The translations under genes and the position numbers were made by a program. The notes under the pieces are model-generated. The model did not search any database. It saw only the letters and a list, made by a program, of their open reading frames with translations, and was not told the origin of the DNA. A stretch of DNA of 64,000 bases, taken from Methanospirillum lacunae. GTDB taxonomy: Archaea > Halobacteriota > Methanomicrobia > Methanomicrobiales > Methanospirillaceae. This document shows positions 8,933-19,478 of this stretch, piece after piece. Positions within the stretch are counted from its first letter, which is position 1; the number at the start of each line of letters is the position of its first letter. The stretch spans positions 40,858-104,857 of the forward strand of contig NZ_QGMY01000016.1 of assembly GCF_003173355.1 (NCBI RefSeq), written 5' to 3'.

Positions 8933-10189
8933 TTATTCTAACAAGTGAACAAGCAGTCCACTCAGGAGTTTTGGCTCAAACCATGTGGACTTCGGGGGCA
9001 TAATACCACCGTCATCTGCAATCGCACAGACAGTTTGTACATCCACGGGTTGCATGGCAATCGCTGCAACGTATTCTCCTGAGTCTACCTTTATCATCAG
9101 ATCGCGGATGGGTCGGGCCCCACCCAGGTACTGGAGCCGTGCATCTCCCCGTGAATCAGTGATCCCAAGAAACGGGACCAGAACCTGATCCTGCAGAACA
9201 GAAACATCAAGAGAATCTATACGTGATACTGCACCCGAGATCTGGATTGCGCATTCATACCATCTTCCTTCCAGGTAAAGATGGAAGACATGAAGCCCTG
9301 TTTTTTTCTGCTTTGGAGTGATCGAGTACGAAGAGGGCTCAACTCCCTCAAATGGCGTTATGGTTGCAACCGCACGAAGGGCAGTCAAAAAGGTTTGAGG
9401 AGTATAATCACCGAGGGAGGTTAGCAAACGGCTGTACCCGTGTACCTTAACCTCATCTTCTGCAAAGACGACCCCCATAACATGCCAGGTCTCTTCGGGA
9501 ATGTTGATACCCTTTTCAATCCTGCGTTCCGCAACATTCAGGGCAGATTTGCATCGGTGATGACCATCAGCAATATAGAGTGCAGGGATTTTACCAAATG
9601 CATCAACAATTAGTTTGATCTTTTCGGAGTCACGCACTGCAAAGATCTGATGAATGCTTCCATTTGCTGCAGTGACTTCCATGAGAGGAGTTCCAGTAAC
9701 AGACTTGCTGAGAAGTGTTGCCACTACATCGTTCTTCAGATGAAGCAAAACAACGGGCCCGGTATTGGCATTCATGGCATCGATGTGTCTTGTCCGATCC
9801 TCCTCCTTGTCATACCGGGTCAATTCATGACGGTGAATAACTCCAGACTTGTATTCACGGGCATCCACACAACATGAAAGACCGGTGTACGATCGTCCCT
9901 CATGGAGAACCCGGTATACGTAGAGGAAGGGAACTGATTCCTGAACACATATTCCATCAGATATATACTCATCAAATATTTTTTTGGAGAGAGCATAGAC
10001 CTGATCAGAATATGGATCTGTGTCAGGCAGCAGGGCGTCTGCTCTGCTAATCCGAAGGAAACTGAGCGGTTGATTGTTGATGATCTCCCGTGCCTCCGAA
10101 GCACTTACCACATCATAAGGAACTGCAGCGATCGCCTGTGCCTTTCCATCAGCAGGTCTCACGGCAGCAAAAGGATATATATGAACCAT
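8933..10189 (-). CDS. DUF1015 family protein
   Basis: A 418-residue cytoplasmic protein of the DUF1015 family. It begins with YPFAAVRPADGKA and has VPYDVVSASEAREI near residue 24, then the family hallmark LYIADGHHRCKSA near residue 203 and RHELTRYDKEE near residue 117. The family is widespread, and no biochemical role has been settled as far as I know. It is divergent from rimI with only 74 bases between the start codons. Confidence 0.85.
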   Translation of the reverse strand: MVHIYPFAAVRPADGKAQAIAAVPYDVVSASEAREIINNQPLSFLRISRADALLPDTDPYSDQVYALSKKIFDEYISDGICVQESVPFLYVYRVLHEGRSYTGLSCCVDAREYKSGVIHRHELTRYDKEEDRTRHIDAMNANTGPVVLLHLKNDVVATLLSKSVTGTPLMEVTAANGSIHQIFAVRDSEKIKLIVDAFGKIPALYIADGHHRCKSALNVAERRIEKGINIPEETWHVMGVVFAEDEVKVHGYSRLLTSLGDYTPQTFLTALRAVATITPFEGVEPSSYSITPKQKKTGLHVFHLYLEGRWYECAIQISGAVSRIDSLDVSVLQDQVLVPFLGITDSRGDARLQYLGGARPIRDLMIKVDSGEYVAAIAMQPVDVQTVCAIADDGGIMPPKSTWFEPKLLSGLLVHLLE

Positions 10190-10263
10190 GTGTCTGACAC
10201 CAGTCTGATTATACGTATCCCCCTGCCCCTATAAGAGTGCAGTGACAAACCAGTACCGGAAAT

Positions 10264-10728
10264 ATGGAGAACAGGAGTCTGCAGATCCGCAAAATGAAAG
10301 AGGCTGATATCCCTGCCGTTGAATCTATTGAACAGAAATCATTTTCAGATTTCTGGAGCCGGGATACTCTTGAAGAGGCTCTTGAAATTTTTCCAGATAC
10401 CAATTTTATTGCTGAGTCACAAGAGGGAATCGCCGGGTATATCATCTGTGGAGTGGAAGATACCGGTGAAGACATATATGGCCATATCTGCAGTCTTGCA
10501 GTATCGCCATTCCACCGGGGGTCAGGAATTGGCTCTGCTCTGGTGCAACGGGCTGAGTACCAGGTCATGCTCAAGGGCGCTACAGCCATGCAGCTTGAGG
10601 TCAGGATATCAAACCAGCCCGCACAAAAATTTTATAAAAAACTTGGATATGAACCGGTGTTTCAGTATGCAGGATACTATGCAAACACCGAAGATGCAAT
10701 CGTCATGATGCGATGGTTCAGGTATTGA
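10264..10728 (+). CDS. rimI: Ribosomal-protein-S18-alanine N-acetyltransferase-like GNAT (RimI)
   Basis: A 154-residue GNAT acetyltransferase, probably the archaeal N-terminal protein acetyltransferase. The acetyl-CoA motif A is SLAVSPFHRGSGIGSALVQRA (shown here in two parts: SLAVSPFHRG and SGIGSALVQRA). It is followed by LEVRISNQPAQKFYKKLGYEP, of which NQPAQKFYKKLGY is the RimI-type signature. The start ATG at 10264 opens directly in MENRSLQIRKM. It is transcribed alone, divergent from the DUF1015 gene. Confidence 0.82.
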   Translation: MENRSLQIRKMKEADIPAVESIEQKSFSDFWSRDTLEEALEIFPDTNFIAESQEGIAGYIICGVEDTGEDIYGHICSLAVSPFHRGSGIGSALVQRAEYQVMLKGATAMQLEVRISNQPAQKFYKKLGYEPVFQYAGYYANTEDAIVMMRWFRY

Positions 10729-10844
10729 CCCATCATTCTCTCATGGCGACTAAAACATAGGAACACCGTGAACTAATTATTCTCTGAACCTGAACCTTTC
10801 CTTACTATCCTGATCACCAGACCTGTGATCGGGAGTGATATATC

Positions 10845-11777
10845 ATGGAATTAAGACCCGTAATACTCCTTATCCTTTTGAGTATCCTTTTCATTATACC
10901 ATCTCCAGTGGCAGCAGCCCAGAATGAATCATCCACCTTTGATCTTGCCATTTCGGATCTGCATTCTGCTCCATCAGGAGCCCCGGGAAGCCCGCTATAC
11001 ACATGGTTTACAGTAACAAACAAGGGCACCAGGATATCAATGACCGATACAGTCACGCTGTACCTTTCAACAGACAAAAACATTACAACAGCAGATTACC
11101 CCATCGGCGAGACAGAAATTTCGTTTATCCGTCCCGGAAATTCAGTGGAAACAGGCCTTATCGGAAAAGTGCCAGATACCATACCTGCTGGAAAATACTA
11201 CGCCGGTGCATTGCTCACGATCAAGTTTACACTCCTCAAAGATGCCAACGAAAGCGATAACAGCATAAGTAGTAACCTGGTCACCATCAACAATACCTAT
11301 ACCCGTCCCCAGGATTGGTACAATGAACGGATATCAGAGCTTGTACTAAATTATACAAATGCCGAACGTGTTAAGAGAAACCTGACCGAGTTGAAACGGG
11401 ACTCTGCACTTGATGTTGTTGCAGAGGATCAGAGCCAGGATATGGCAGATCGCCAGTTCTTTGATCATGTAAACCCATCTGGCGAAAACCCAATCGACAG
11501 GGCAACACGTCACGGATACAACCAGACGCGATACCTCCCGAACGGGAAGAAGTTCTATGGTATTAGTGAAAATATTGTAAAGATTCCAATCGGCGATGTA
11601 TACCAGTTTGGAAAGATAAATCCAGATGACCCTGATCAGGTGGCATCAGTTGCAATTCAGTCATTTATGAACAGTATCTCTCACAAAACCACATTGCTAC
11701 TTCCAGAATTCAGAGTGATCGGACTCGGAACATCATTTGATGGAACAAGTTACTACATCACCCAGAACTTCTTCTAA
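10845..11777 (+). CDS. Secreted CARDB-CAP domain protein
   Basis: A 310-residue exported protein. Residues 1-26 form a signal peptide (ILLILLSILFIIPSPVAA). Residues about 30-135 form a CARDB-like beta domain (VTNKGTRISMTDTVTLYLS, ending SNLVTINN). From about residue 160 there is a CAP/SCP-like domain with LNYTNAERVKRNL, DQSQDMADRQFFDHVNP and the glycine/histidine pattern typical of the fold. CARDB domains usually mediate adhesion; the function of prokaryotic CAP proteins is unclear. The ATG at 10845 follows GGGAGTGAT. It converges with the MCP gene. Confidence 0.75.
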   Translation: MELRPVILLILLSILFIIPSPVAAAQNESSTFDLAISDLHSAPSGAPGSPLYTWFTVTNKGTRISMTDTVTLYLSTDKNITTADYPIGETEISFIRPGNSVETGLIGKVPDTIPAGKYYAGALLTIKFTLLKDANESDNSISSNLVTINNTYTRPQDWYNERISELVLNYTNAERVKRNLTELKRDSALDVVAEDQSQDMADRQFFDHVNPSGENPIDRATRHGYNQTRYLPNGKKFYGISENIVKIPIGDVYQFGKINPDDPDQVASVAIQSFMNSISHKTTLLLPEFRVIGLGTSFDGTSYYITQNFF

Positions 11778-11812
11778 TTTTTTTTGACGAAAGTGGTAAA
11801 AAGAGAACGGGT

Positions 11813-14107
11813 TTACACCCTGAATCGATGAATCTCATTCTTCAGTTCACTGGTGAGATCGCCAACTTCCACTATTGCGCTGTTGATCTCCTCAACCGAA
11901 GCACTGACCTGTTCAGCAAGGGTTGAGAGTTCTTCAACCTGCTTCAGATTATCCCCGGTCAGTTTGATTCCTTCCTGTGCCGTGTTAACAACCGAAGACG
12001 AAATATTAGCCTGCTCTTCGATAGCCTTAACAATCTCCCGCATATCACGGGTTACTTCGGATGCTCCATTTACCATCTGATTGAGCGCTTCAATGGTCTT
12101 GGTCACACTATCCACCCCATGTGCAATTTCCGAATGTGAGGAACGGATTGCAGTTGATGTCTTCTCACTACTCCGCTGGATGGCATTGATAACATCAGAA
12201 ATATGATCGGTTGCTTTGCGGGCGTCAGCAGCCAGGTTCTTGACTTCACCTGCAACAACGGCAAACCCACGACCAGCATCCCCTGCCCGGGCAGCCTCTA
12301 TTGCGGCATTGAGGGCCAGAAGATTGATCTGTCCGGCAATGTCATTGATCATCTTCACAATCTTGTTGATCTCACGGATCTGATTGTTGAGTTCATCAAT
12401 ATCCTCAACACTCTCCTGGGCGATCCGCTTGACCACATCCATCCTGTCATTTGCTTCGTTGCCAAGGGACTGTGCTTCACTTCCCCGCACAGTAACATCC
12501 TGTGCATGTTTGAGGATCTCCTGAGAAGTGCTGGTAATCTCTTCATTTGAAGCAGAGAGGGTGGAGATCTGATCAGTAATATCCTCGATGTGAGCAATAA
12601 GGTCCTTTCCAGTCTCTGCAGATTGCTGGACAGTACGAACCACCTGAAGGGTTGCTTTGGCGATAGATTCTGATCCTTTGTTGATCTCCTGCATCGTATC
12701 AGAAACCTGACCAGATACACGGTTAACTTCAAGAAGGGCATTTCGGAGAGCACCAACCGTCTTGACTGCGTCATTCTTGACTAACCCCAGAGGATCACCT
12801 TCTCTGACAATGATATCGGTAGTAAGATCACCGGAAGAAACTCTTTCAAAGGCCCCGGCAAGGTCCTTTGCACTGGTATCAAGTGCTGCCGTATGATCCT
12901 TAGCTTCCTGAATCATCCGCTGGATCTCTTTTTCTTTCCTGATCTCTTCAGTCCGGTCCTTGTATGTGGACATCACACTGACCACCTGATCGTACTTGTC
13001 TAAAAGTGGGATGATGTCCTGTTCAATATGATGGACCCCGGCAGGGAACTCAACAACCAGATGACCGGTTACGGCTTTTTTCGTCCTCAGAGCATCCTTA
13101 AGTCCCATTCCCGTCTTTTCCAGGACCTTGAAGTCATGGGCTTTCATAGAAAGGAGTTGGTTCTCTGAGTACCCACTCATAAGAAGAAACGAGTCATTCA
13201 CCTTGAGGATTCGCAGATTGAGATCCATGAGAAGCAAAGGAAGAGGATTCTGATTGATCATCGTCATCTCCTGTTGCTGGAGTTCACGTATTGTCTCCAT
13301 CTGATCCTTTATTTCACGTTCAACGCGCTTGCGTTCGGTGATATCCCGAAATGTTGCCTGTGTCCTCTTTCCTTCAGGAAGCTCAAGAACCTTCATTGTC
13401 ACTTCTGCATCAAACGAAGTACCATCACCCCTGTTTAAGACACACTCAAAATTCTGGGGAATCCCTCGCAGTGCATCATCATAGTGCCTATTGAAGAAAA
13501 GAATTGACTCGGTCCCGTCAGGTTGCGTAGGTGGAGAGAGATCACGGAGGTTTTTCCCAAGAATGTTTTCTTCCTGAATCCCAAAAATTTCCGAAGTTGT
13601 TGTGTTGCATTCAACGAGGGTATCTTTATCAAAGAGAGTTATGGCATCATAAGCTGCATTTATCATAGCGCGGTATTTTCGGGCCTCTGCCTCACGACGC
13701 CGATCATTCTCCCGGCTTTTTTTCCGGTTTTCTGATTCTCGAATCTCACGCTGAATGACAGGGATAAGTGGCTTGAGATTTCCTTTAAAGATATAATCAT
13801 GGGCCCCACTTTTCATCAGCGAGACAGCAGTATCCTCACCAATCTCACCGGAAACAATGATGAATGGAATATCCAGGCCCCGTTTATTGAATTCCTGAAG
13901 AACATCGAGACCAGTAAACCCGGGAAGTGAGTAATCACAGAGGACGACATCCCACTCCTTGGAGTCTAATGCATCACAGACTGATTGAAGAGTGTCCAGC
14001 CTCAGGAGATCTGTTGAATATCCACCTTTTTTTAATTCATGCATTACCAGAAATGCATGATCCTCATTGTCCTCAATCAAAAGGACATGCAATTGTTCTG
14101 TTGCCAT
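11813..14107 (-). CDS. Soluble chemoreceptor: REC-PAS-PAS-MCP signalling protein
   Basis: A 764-residue protein without membrane segments. Residues 1-120 are a response-regulator receiver domain ([12 protein letters not shown], phospho-acceptor Asp in [10 protein letters not shown], lysine near [10 protein letters not shown]). Two PAS domains follow (about 145-265 and 285-400). A HAMP-like helical linker lies around 420-475, and a full methyl-accepting signalling domain around 480-764. The hairpin tip reads [20 protein letters not shown]. It should talk to CheA/CheW. The arrangement, with the phospho-receiver at the front of a cytoplasmic receptor, suggests input from a histidine kinase or feedback from CheA. 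A CheW gene lies 0.6 kb away on the other strand. Confidence 0.88.
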   Translation of the reverse strand: MATEQLHVLLIEDNEDHAFLVMHELKKGGYSTDLLRLDTLQSVCDALDSKEWDVVLCDYSLPGFTGLDVLQEFNKRGLDIPFIIVSGEIGEDTAVSLMKSGAHDYIFKGNLKPLIPVIQREIRESENRKKSRENDRRREAEARKYRAMINAAYDAITLFDKDTLVECNTTTSEIFGIQEENILGKNLRDLSPPTQPDGTESILFFNRHYDDALRGIPQNFECVLNRGDGTSFDAEVTMKVLELPEGKRTQATFRDITERKRVEREIKDQMETIRELQQQEMTMINQNPLPLLLMDLNLRILKVNDSFLLMSGYSENQLLSMKAHDFKVLEKTGMGLKDALRTKKAVTGHLVVEFPAGVHHIEQDIIPLLDKYDQVVSVMSTYKDRTEEIRKEKEIQRMIQEAKDHTAALDTSAKDLAGAFERVSSGDLTTDIIVREGDPLGLVKNDAVKTVGALRNALLEVNRVSGQVSDTMQEINKGSESIAKATLQVVRTVQQSAETGKDLIAHIEDITDQISTLSASNEEITSTSQEILKHAQDVTVRGSEAQSLGNEANDRMDVVKRIAQESVEDIDELNNQIREINKIVKMINDIAGQINLLALNAAIEAARAGDAGRGFAVVAGEVKNLAADARKATDHISDVINAIQRSSEKTSTAIRSSHSEIAHGVDSVTKTIEALNQMVNGASEVTRDMREIVKAIEEQANISSSVVNTAQEGIKLTGDNLKQVEELSTLAEQVSASVEEINSAIVEVGDLTSELKNEIHRFRV

Positions 14108-14490
14108 TATTTATCCCTGAGTTACTATAGATCAACACTCTCGCAGCGCAAATAATAATAATCTCGCACGACTCACATTAAAGACTTTTTTTATTACCCA
14201 TGTAGAGTATGGTCATGCGGCACCTACCCATCCACATCAAAAATAACCATAGCCTTCGCGCGAGATGAAAGACGACAATCTAGATTTCAAGTGTTTAAAA
14301 AAAATATCTTTTTTGCTGAATATCAAAATTAAATTTTTATTTCTGAATCTTTTTTAATAAGAAGCCCGATAAAAAGTATTCTAAATCCAAAGGATATAAT
14401 TTACCCAAGTGACTTGAGCGGTGATTATAACATCAGAATCGTGCATCAGGGAGAAATGAGGAGATATATTTCATACTAAAATAAAAAGTA

Positions 14491-14498
14491 TTATATAT
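14491..14498 (+). promoter_or_regulatory. TATA box for the candidate RNA upstream of cheW
   Basis: TTATATAT stands about 27 bases before the first base of the long stem that starts at 14522, so transcription would begin at the foot of that stem. Confidence 0.5.
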
Positions 14499-14519
14499 CG
14501 GACAGAAAAATCAATTAAT

Positions 14520-14643
14520 TGTCAGGGAAACTTCTGTGGACATATCAGGCATGAGATATCCGGGGGGTTTTGAACACATATAGGCAGGTGTTATTTCTCC
14601 TGCCTTTCCACATTCCCTGATATATGAAAAGTGTGCCTTTTTT
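14520..14643 (+). ncRNA. Candidate structured RNA (about 124 nt) between the MCP and cheW genes
   Basis: This lies in the 14108-14698 interval, which otherwise holds no gene. The RNA strand folds into a closed, branched structure. P1 pairs TCAGGGAA (14522-14529) with TTCCCTGA (14613-14620). P2 pairs TGTGGA (14535-14540) with TCCACA (14607-14612) and is stacked next to P1 with a 5-base bulge. Inside are a small hairpin ATATC/GATAT (14542-14546 with 14555-14559) and a 7-bp hairpin AGGCAGG/CCTGCCT (14582-14588 with 14599-14605), joined by a G-rich linker. A TATA box lies upstream and a T run (14638-14643) downstream. It could be a free small RNA or a leader/riboswitch of cheW. It matches no family I recognise. 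Confidence 0.5.
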
Positions 14644-14698
14644 GTTTATCTGATCACAAAGGTTGAAACCCTCACACGGTAAACTCACTCACGATAAG

Positions 14699-15208
14699 AT
14701 GGCTGTCGATATTCTTGAGTTTGATCTGGGGGGAGAATCATATGCCATGGATATTCAGATTGCACGTGAGATCGTTGAGATGCTCCCCATCACCCCAATC
14801 CCACGAGCTCCCGGCCATGTCACCGGACTTCTAAACCTGCGTGGTGAGATCACAACAATAATTAATATCCATCATCTTCTTGGAATAAAGCCTGCCAAAC
14901 AACGGGAAGAACAGAATATCATGGTATTGATCCCGGATGTATTTGAGAATACAAGTGTAGGGATGATCGTTGATGAGGTCCATAGCGTTCTCACCGTTGA
15001 TGAGAAAGATATTGATACTAATGTCAAGGGTGTGAATGCAGAACTAGCGGATTATGTCCATGGCATCATTAAACTCTCTCATGATGACGGGGTTAAGACA
15101 GAAGCCGAGGATACTGATAAGGAGAGTAAGAAACGACTGATTATCTGGATTGATGTCAGGAAGATACTGACCGAGACGATTGAGAGTCCGGGATCACGTC
15201 AGGAATAA
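14699..15208 (+). CDS. cheW: CheW-like chemotaxis coupling protein
   Basis: A single CheW domain that bridges chemoreceptors and CheA. It shows LEFDLGGESYAMDIQIAREI at the N-terminus, then TPIPRAPGHVTGLLNLRGEI (20 residues around the family's RG motif) and VGMIVDEVHSVLTV. I chose the ATG at 14699, which gives 169 residues; a TTG at 14663 would add twelve residues. An acidic insert (residues about 140-155, TEAEDTDKESKK) interrupts the last strand pair. Its receptor partner may be the adjacent MCP. No cheA is present in the window. Confidence 0.85.
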   Translation: MAVDILEFDLGGESYAMDIQIAREIVEMLPITPIPRAPGHVTGLLNLRGEITTIINIHHLLGIKPAKQREEQNIMVLIPDVFENTSVGMIVDEVHSVLTVDEKDIDTNVKGVNAELADYVHGIIKLSHDDGVKTEAEDTDKESKKRLIIWIDVRKILTETIESPGSRQE

Positions 15209-15250
15209 CTTTTTTTCTTGTTCGAGAGACAAAAAGATTTTTTTTTTTGA
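15209..15250. terminator. T-rich bidirectional terminator between cheW and the thermosome gene
   Basis: Two T runs (15210-15217 and 15238-15248) follow the cheW stop. Between them TTGT and ACAA can pair, flanked by T and A tracts, so the site could also end transcription of the convergent thermosome gene. Confidence 0.45.
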
Positions 15251-15285
15251 ATTGGATTTTTTGGATAAATGAAGGGATTTGGGGA

Positions 15286-16944
15286 TTACATCCCCATGCC
15301 GCCCATTCCACCCATACCGCCCATGCCTCCCATCTCATCCATACCACCTGGTGGCATGGCCGGGGCTGCTGACTTTGCAGAGGCGATGATATCGTCAATC
15401 CTGAGGATCATGATTGCTGCTTCTGCAGCGCTGGCAATTGCCTGGGTCTTGACACGCAGTGGCTCAACGACTCCTTCCTTCTGCATATCAGATGGTTTTG
15501 CTTCGAAGACATTGAGTCCGACAGTTTTCTGCCCTTTCTCATGTGCTGCACGAAGCTCAACAAGCATATCGATTGGATCTAGACCTGCGTTCTCAGCGAG
15601 AGTCCGGGGGATGATCTCAAGTGCTGATGCAAATGCCTCGATTGCGAGCTGGGCACGGCCACCAACAGTTGCTGCGTATTCACGGAGACGGAGTGAGAGT
15701 TCAGTTTCTGGTGCTCCTCCACCGGCTACACACTTCTTGTCCTCGAGAACAACACCAACTACACGAATTGCATCCTCGAATGCACGTTCAAGTTCTGCAA
15801 CAACATGCTCAGTTCCACCACGGATGATGATTGAGACTGCCTTGGGGTTTTTGCACTCCTCGACAAAGATCATCTCTTCGCCTGAGATCTTACGTTCCTC
15901 AACAATTCCTGCAAATCCGAGTTCTGAGTCTGAGATTGCATCGATGCTGGAGACGATTGCTGCTCCGGTTGCCCGGGCAAGTTTCTCCATATCACTCTTC
16001 TTGACACGGCGAACTGCGAGGATGCCTGCCTTTGAGAGGTAGTGCTGTGCAATGTCATCAATACCCTTCTGGCAGAAGACGACCTTTGCACCGCTCTTGA
16101 TCACCTTGTCGGTGATGCTCTTGATCATCCGCTCTTCCTCATCGAGGAATGCCTGGAGTTGATCAGGGCTGGTGATGTTGATCTCGGCGTCAACTTCAGT
16201 TTTCTTGAACTCAATTGCCGCGTTCAGGAGCATGATCTTCGCCTTGTTGATGCTGCTTGGCATACCAGGGTGGACACGCTCCTTGTCAATGACCATTCCA
16301 AGAACTATCTCTGAGTCTTCGATTGATCCGCCGACTTTCTTCTCGATCTTGATATTTTCGGTGTCAACAGTTCCATCGGTCTCTGCGACCATGGTCACTG
16401 CCTTGACAACAAGGTCACAAAGACTGTCCTTTGAGGCTTCTGCACCCTTTCCGGTCATTGCAGTCTCGGCGATCTTCTTCAGGATCTTTACATCCTTTGG
16501 CTTTACGTCGATTGCAAAGCCCTTGAGAAGGTCCTGTGCCTTTTCTGCTGCCATCCGGTATCCGTGAGCGATAACGGTAGGGTGCACATCCTGTTCAAGA
16601 AGTTCTTCTGAACGCTTGAGTAATTCACCTGCAATTACAACTGCAGTTGTGGTACCGTCACCGACCTCATCATCCTGGGTCTTGGCAACTTCTACCATCA
16701 TCTTTGCAGCCGGGTGCTCGATGTCCATCTCTTTGAGGATTGTTACACCATCGTTGGTAATGACGACATCACCGATGGTATCGACGAGCATCTTGTCCAT
16801 GCCCTTGGGTCCTAGGGTTGTCCGGACTGCGTTGGCAACCGCCTTTGCGGCGGCGATGTTCATTCCCTGGGCATCGCGCCCACGGGTGCGTGAACTGCCT
16901 TCTTTAAGAATAAGAATTGGTTGTCCTCCAAGCTGTGTAGACAT
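15286..16944 (-). CDS. Thermosome subunit (group II chaperonin)
   Basis: A 552-residue archaeal chaperonin subunit that forms a double-ring ATP-driven folding chamber. The N-terminal part has [15 protein letters not shown] and [11 protein letters not shown], and the ATPase loop is [15 protein letters not shown]. The C-terminus ends in repeated GGM triplets that point into the cavity. Its ATG at 16944 is preceded by GGTGAT and a TATA box. The HTH regulator gene upstream is only 52 bases away but the promoter between them suggests separate control. Confidence 0.97.
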   Translation of the reverse strand: MSTQLGGQPILILKEGSSRTRGRDAQGMNIAAAKAVANAVRTTLGPKGMDKMLVDTIGDVVITNDGVTILKEMDIEHPAAKMMVEVAKTQDDEVGDGTTTAVVIAGELLKRSEELLEQDVHPTVIAHGYRMAAEKAQDLLKGFAIDVKPKDVKILKKIAETAMTGKGAEASKDSLCDLVVKAVTMVAETDGTVDTENIKIEKKVGGSIEDSEIVLGMVIDKERVHPGMPSSINKAKIMLLNAAIEFKKTEVDAEINITSPDQLQAFLDEEERMIKSITDKVIKSGAKVVFCQKGIDDIAQHYLSKAGILAVRRVKKSDMEKLARATGAAIVSSIDAISDSELGFAGIVEERKISGEEMIFVEECKNPKAVSIIIRGGTEHVVAELERAFEDAIRVVGVVLEDKKCVAGGGAPETELSLRLREYAATVGGRAQLAIEAFASALEIIPRTLAENAGLDPIDMLVELRAAHEKGQKTVGLNVFEAKPSDMQKEGVVEPLRVKTQAIASAAEAAIMILRIDDIIASAKSAAPAMPPGGMDEMGGMGGMGGMGGMGM

Positions 16945-16983
16945 ACAGAATCACCACGTGTAGGATAAGGTTGTTTAGTGGTT

Positions 16984-16991
16984 CTATATAA
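16984..16991 (-). promoter_or_regulatory. TATA box of the thermosome gene
   Basis: TTATATAG on the minus strand lies about 44 bases before the thermosome ATG, giving a short leader that contains the GGTGAT ribosome-binding site at 16950-16955. Confidence 0.55.
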
Positions 16992-16996
16992 TGATT

Positions 16997-17914
16997 TCAG
17001 TTTAGAATGACATTGAGAAGATCATCTGCTTCTTCCATTGAAAGAAGGTCCTCTTCTCCAAGCATCAGGGTTTTGCCGATTCTGCGCTTGCGCTGATCGT
17101 CAGTCATGATGCACATGGCATGGGAACGGGTTACCTGTGAGATATTACCAATAATTCCTGCCCGTTTCGAAAGTTTCTGGGATCTCCCATACCCGGTAAG
17201 GATGGTATGATCTTCATATCTGATCAAGGCCTGGAAGGGCGCACGGCTCATCATCTGCAGGTGCATCCCCATCTCTTCAATAAAGGGCTGGATCGGAATG
17301 TCTTCTGCAGGAAGAGAGAAATCAGAAGGGATCTGGGGAGTATAAACCAGCAGATCAATGGGCTCCACGACACCGCTGTCAAAGGTCTCCTCGATTCTGA
17401 TGGCAATGTCAATAGTAGTGCCCATACCGGCTTCGTATTTAGCAACAGTGCGGCGGGAAACTCCCAGAACCTGACCTAGATCTCCAAGGGAGAGGTTATT
17501 TAGTTCACGAAGTTCACGCAGTTTTTCTCCGCTGATATTCACATAAAGACCGCCAGGTGAGGCGTAAATAAGAGGTGGAGATCCATCTACAAAGAAATCG
17601 TGAAGAGTGGCATAATTTATTGCGGATATCCCATATCTGACGTATACAGCCCCCCGCTCAAGTTCTGCATCACGGGCACGCTCACCAACGACAAGCGGAG
17701 TACCACCGAGGTTTCGGGATATTTGATCAAGATCGCGTGCGTTCTCTTCGGTGATGCTGTCAATATGAGATATGACCTTCAGAACAACTATCTGACTACC
17801 GTTATTGGCGATTAAATCAAAACTCTTGGGCCTCATTGCAAAGAGTTCTGAAACATCATATCCAGCCATCATCATAACGCTGATGGCATTCTGGAGCAGA
17901 CGGTCCTGTGACAT
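16997..17914 (-). CDS. Archaeal HTH-type transcriptional regulator
   Basis: A 305-residue protein of a conserved archaeal regulator family. The first 120 residues resemble a nuclease-fold-like sensor (LFAMRPKSFDLIANNGSQ). Residues about 125-180 are a Cro/CI-type helix-turn-helix (LRELRELNNLSLGDLGQVL, followed by VSRRTVAKYEAG). The C-terminal half carries no domain I can name. It lies upstream of the thermosome gene in the same direction; whether it controls that gene is not shown by the sequence. Confidence 0.8.
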   Translation of the reverse strand: MSQDRLLQNAISVMMMAGYDVSELFAMRPKSFDLIANNGSQIVVLKVISHIDSITEENARDLDQISRNLGGTPLVVGERARDAELERGAVYVRYGISAINYATLHDFFVDGSPPLIYASPGGLYVNISGEKLRELRELNNLSLGDLGQVLGVSRRTVAKYEAGMGTTIDIAIRIEETFDSGVVEPIDLLVYTPQIPSDFSLPAEDIPIQPFIEEMGMHLQMMSRAPFQALIRYEDHTILTGYGRSQKLSKRAGIIGNISQVTRSHAMCIMTDDQRKRRIGKTLMLGEEDLLSMEEADDLLNVILN

Positions 17915-18023
17915 TCCTTTAGTTACTTTGTATTGGTTAAAAGAGTAATAAGAATATGGTATCAGGTGAATTGAGCAGGTTTATTCAATAATCCAAAAGA
18001 TAGTTATATCCACTCGTGTTTAT

Positions 18024-19418
18024 ATGAAATTCATCTCTGCTAATCTGAACAGATATGACATTATCTTTCTTTTGTTCCTCAGTTTTTACATTCTGTTTTT
18101 TTCCTGGTATTCAATCCTCAAACTGAATACTTTCCAGATGAATCATGACCTGGGAATTTTTAGCCAGGCCCTCTGGTCTACAGTAACAGAAGGAACTTTT
18201 TTCTTCAACTCACTTGAAAACACAATCAATGCCGGTGTAACATCCCATTTCGGTGTGCATACTTCTCCGATACTCGCGGCGCTTCTCCCGGTATATGCCC
18301 TGGCTCCGGGAGTTAAGACACTCCTGGTAGTACAATCAATCCTTCTTGGTCTGGGAGCAGTGCCAATCTATCTGACAGCAAAAAAAATCCTCGGGAACCC
18401 AGGTGCTCTTATTATCTCTCTCGTTTACTTCCTGTACCCGGGTCTCCATGGAGTGAACCTGACAGACTTTCACGAAATAGCATTTCTTCCGCTATTTCTG
18501 GGATTTTTCTTATATGCCTGTGTACTGCAGAGAACCAGATGGATTTTTCTTTTCGGGTTGCTTTGCCTGTTGATCAAAGAGGATGTCGCAGTCATCATTC
18601 TTTGTGCATCGCTCTACGGCGTATATGTGAGCAGAATTCAAAACAGGATCTGTTTTAAAACGTTTCTCGTCCTTTCCATTATATCTGCTGCATGGGTAAT
18701 TGCTGCATTTTTTGTCATCATGCCAGCTTTCAGCCCGGTGCATGAACTGATCTCTACAACCTTCATTTCACAGTACTATCAGTTGGGTACACATTCTGAT
18801 TTTGACCAGATGCCCAGGATCATATACTTCATAGAATTATTTGGACCACTCCTGTTTCTCCCATTATTATCACCTGAAATTCTGATCATCTCCATTCCCT
18901 CATTTGCAGAAATTTTCCTTTCACAATCAGGTTTTTTTAACATCGGTGCACAGTATTCATCATTAGTGGTCATGCCACTCTTTTTTGCAACCATCTTCTC
19001 TCTCAGAAAAATTCAGAAAAAAACCGATGGGAACACACATCACTTCTTTGAGATCCTTCTTATTGGTCTTGTGGCAAGCAGTGTAATTTCCTGTTGTATT
19101 TACTCCCCGGCAGTAACAATCAACGCTATTCTTGATGCTCCTGAAGATATGCATGCAGATTCAGACTGGTTTATAAAGGGAGTGTCACAGATCCCGGATA
19201 CTGCATCTGTGTCCACTCAGGCAAATCTGGTACCATTCTTTTCAGACAGGATGAATGTTTATGAAGACCAGATCAATAATGCTGACTATATAGTGTTTTT
19301 AACAAAGTTTGTGAACTCAAAGCCATACGTTGATGGGATACAGGATATTACCCGTTCATATCGATGTATTTACAAAGAAAACGGCCTGTATATCTTCAAA
19401 CAAACCTCTCTCACATAA
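18024..19418 (+). CDS. DUF2079 polytopic membrane protein
   Basis: A 464-residue membrane protein with about ten hydrophobic segments. The DUF2079 hallmarks are NHDLGIFSQALWST (residues about 40-53), followed by HFGVHTSPILAALLPVYA and the charged FHEIAFLPLFLGF motif. The layout resembles GT-C type glycosyltransferase folds, so a role in transferring lipid-linked sugars is possible, but no substrate can be read from the sequence. It stands alone. Confidence 0.75.
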   Translation: MKFISANLNRYDIIFLLFLSFYILFFSWYSILKLNTFQMNHDLGIFSQALWSTVTEGTFFFNSLENTINAGVTSHFGVHTSPILAALLPVYALAPGVKTLLVVQSILLGLGAVPIYLTAKKILGNPGALIISLVYFLYPGLHGVNLTDFHEIAFLPLFLGFFLYACVLQRTRWIFLFGLLCLLIKEDVAVIILCASLYGVYVSRIQNRICFKTFLVLSIISAAWVIAAFFVIMPAFSPVHELISTTFISQYYQLGTHSDFDQMPRIIYFIELFGPLLFLPLLSPEILIISIPSFAEIFLSQSGFFNIGAQYSSLVVMPLFFATIFSLRKIQKKTDGNTHHFFEILLIGLVASSVISCCIYSPAVTINAILDAPEDMHADSDWFIKGVSQIPDTASVSTQANLVPFFSDRMNVYEDQINNADYIVFLTKFVNSKPYVDGIQDITRSYRCIYKENGLYIFKQTSLT

Positions 19419-19478
19419 AATCTTAAGGATTGTTGTAGGAATTGATAAAATATTTTCTAGTTTTTTAGACGGTGAGAA

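Noticed and set aside
15269..16042. Long plus-strand frame opposite the thermosome gene
   Set aside because: Its sequence is the complement of thermosome codons (Ser/Ala/Pro-rich); no motif or start signal.
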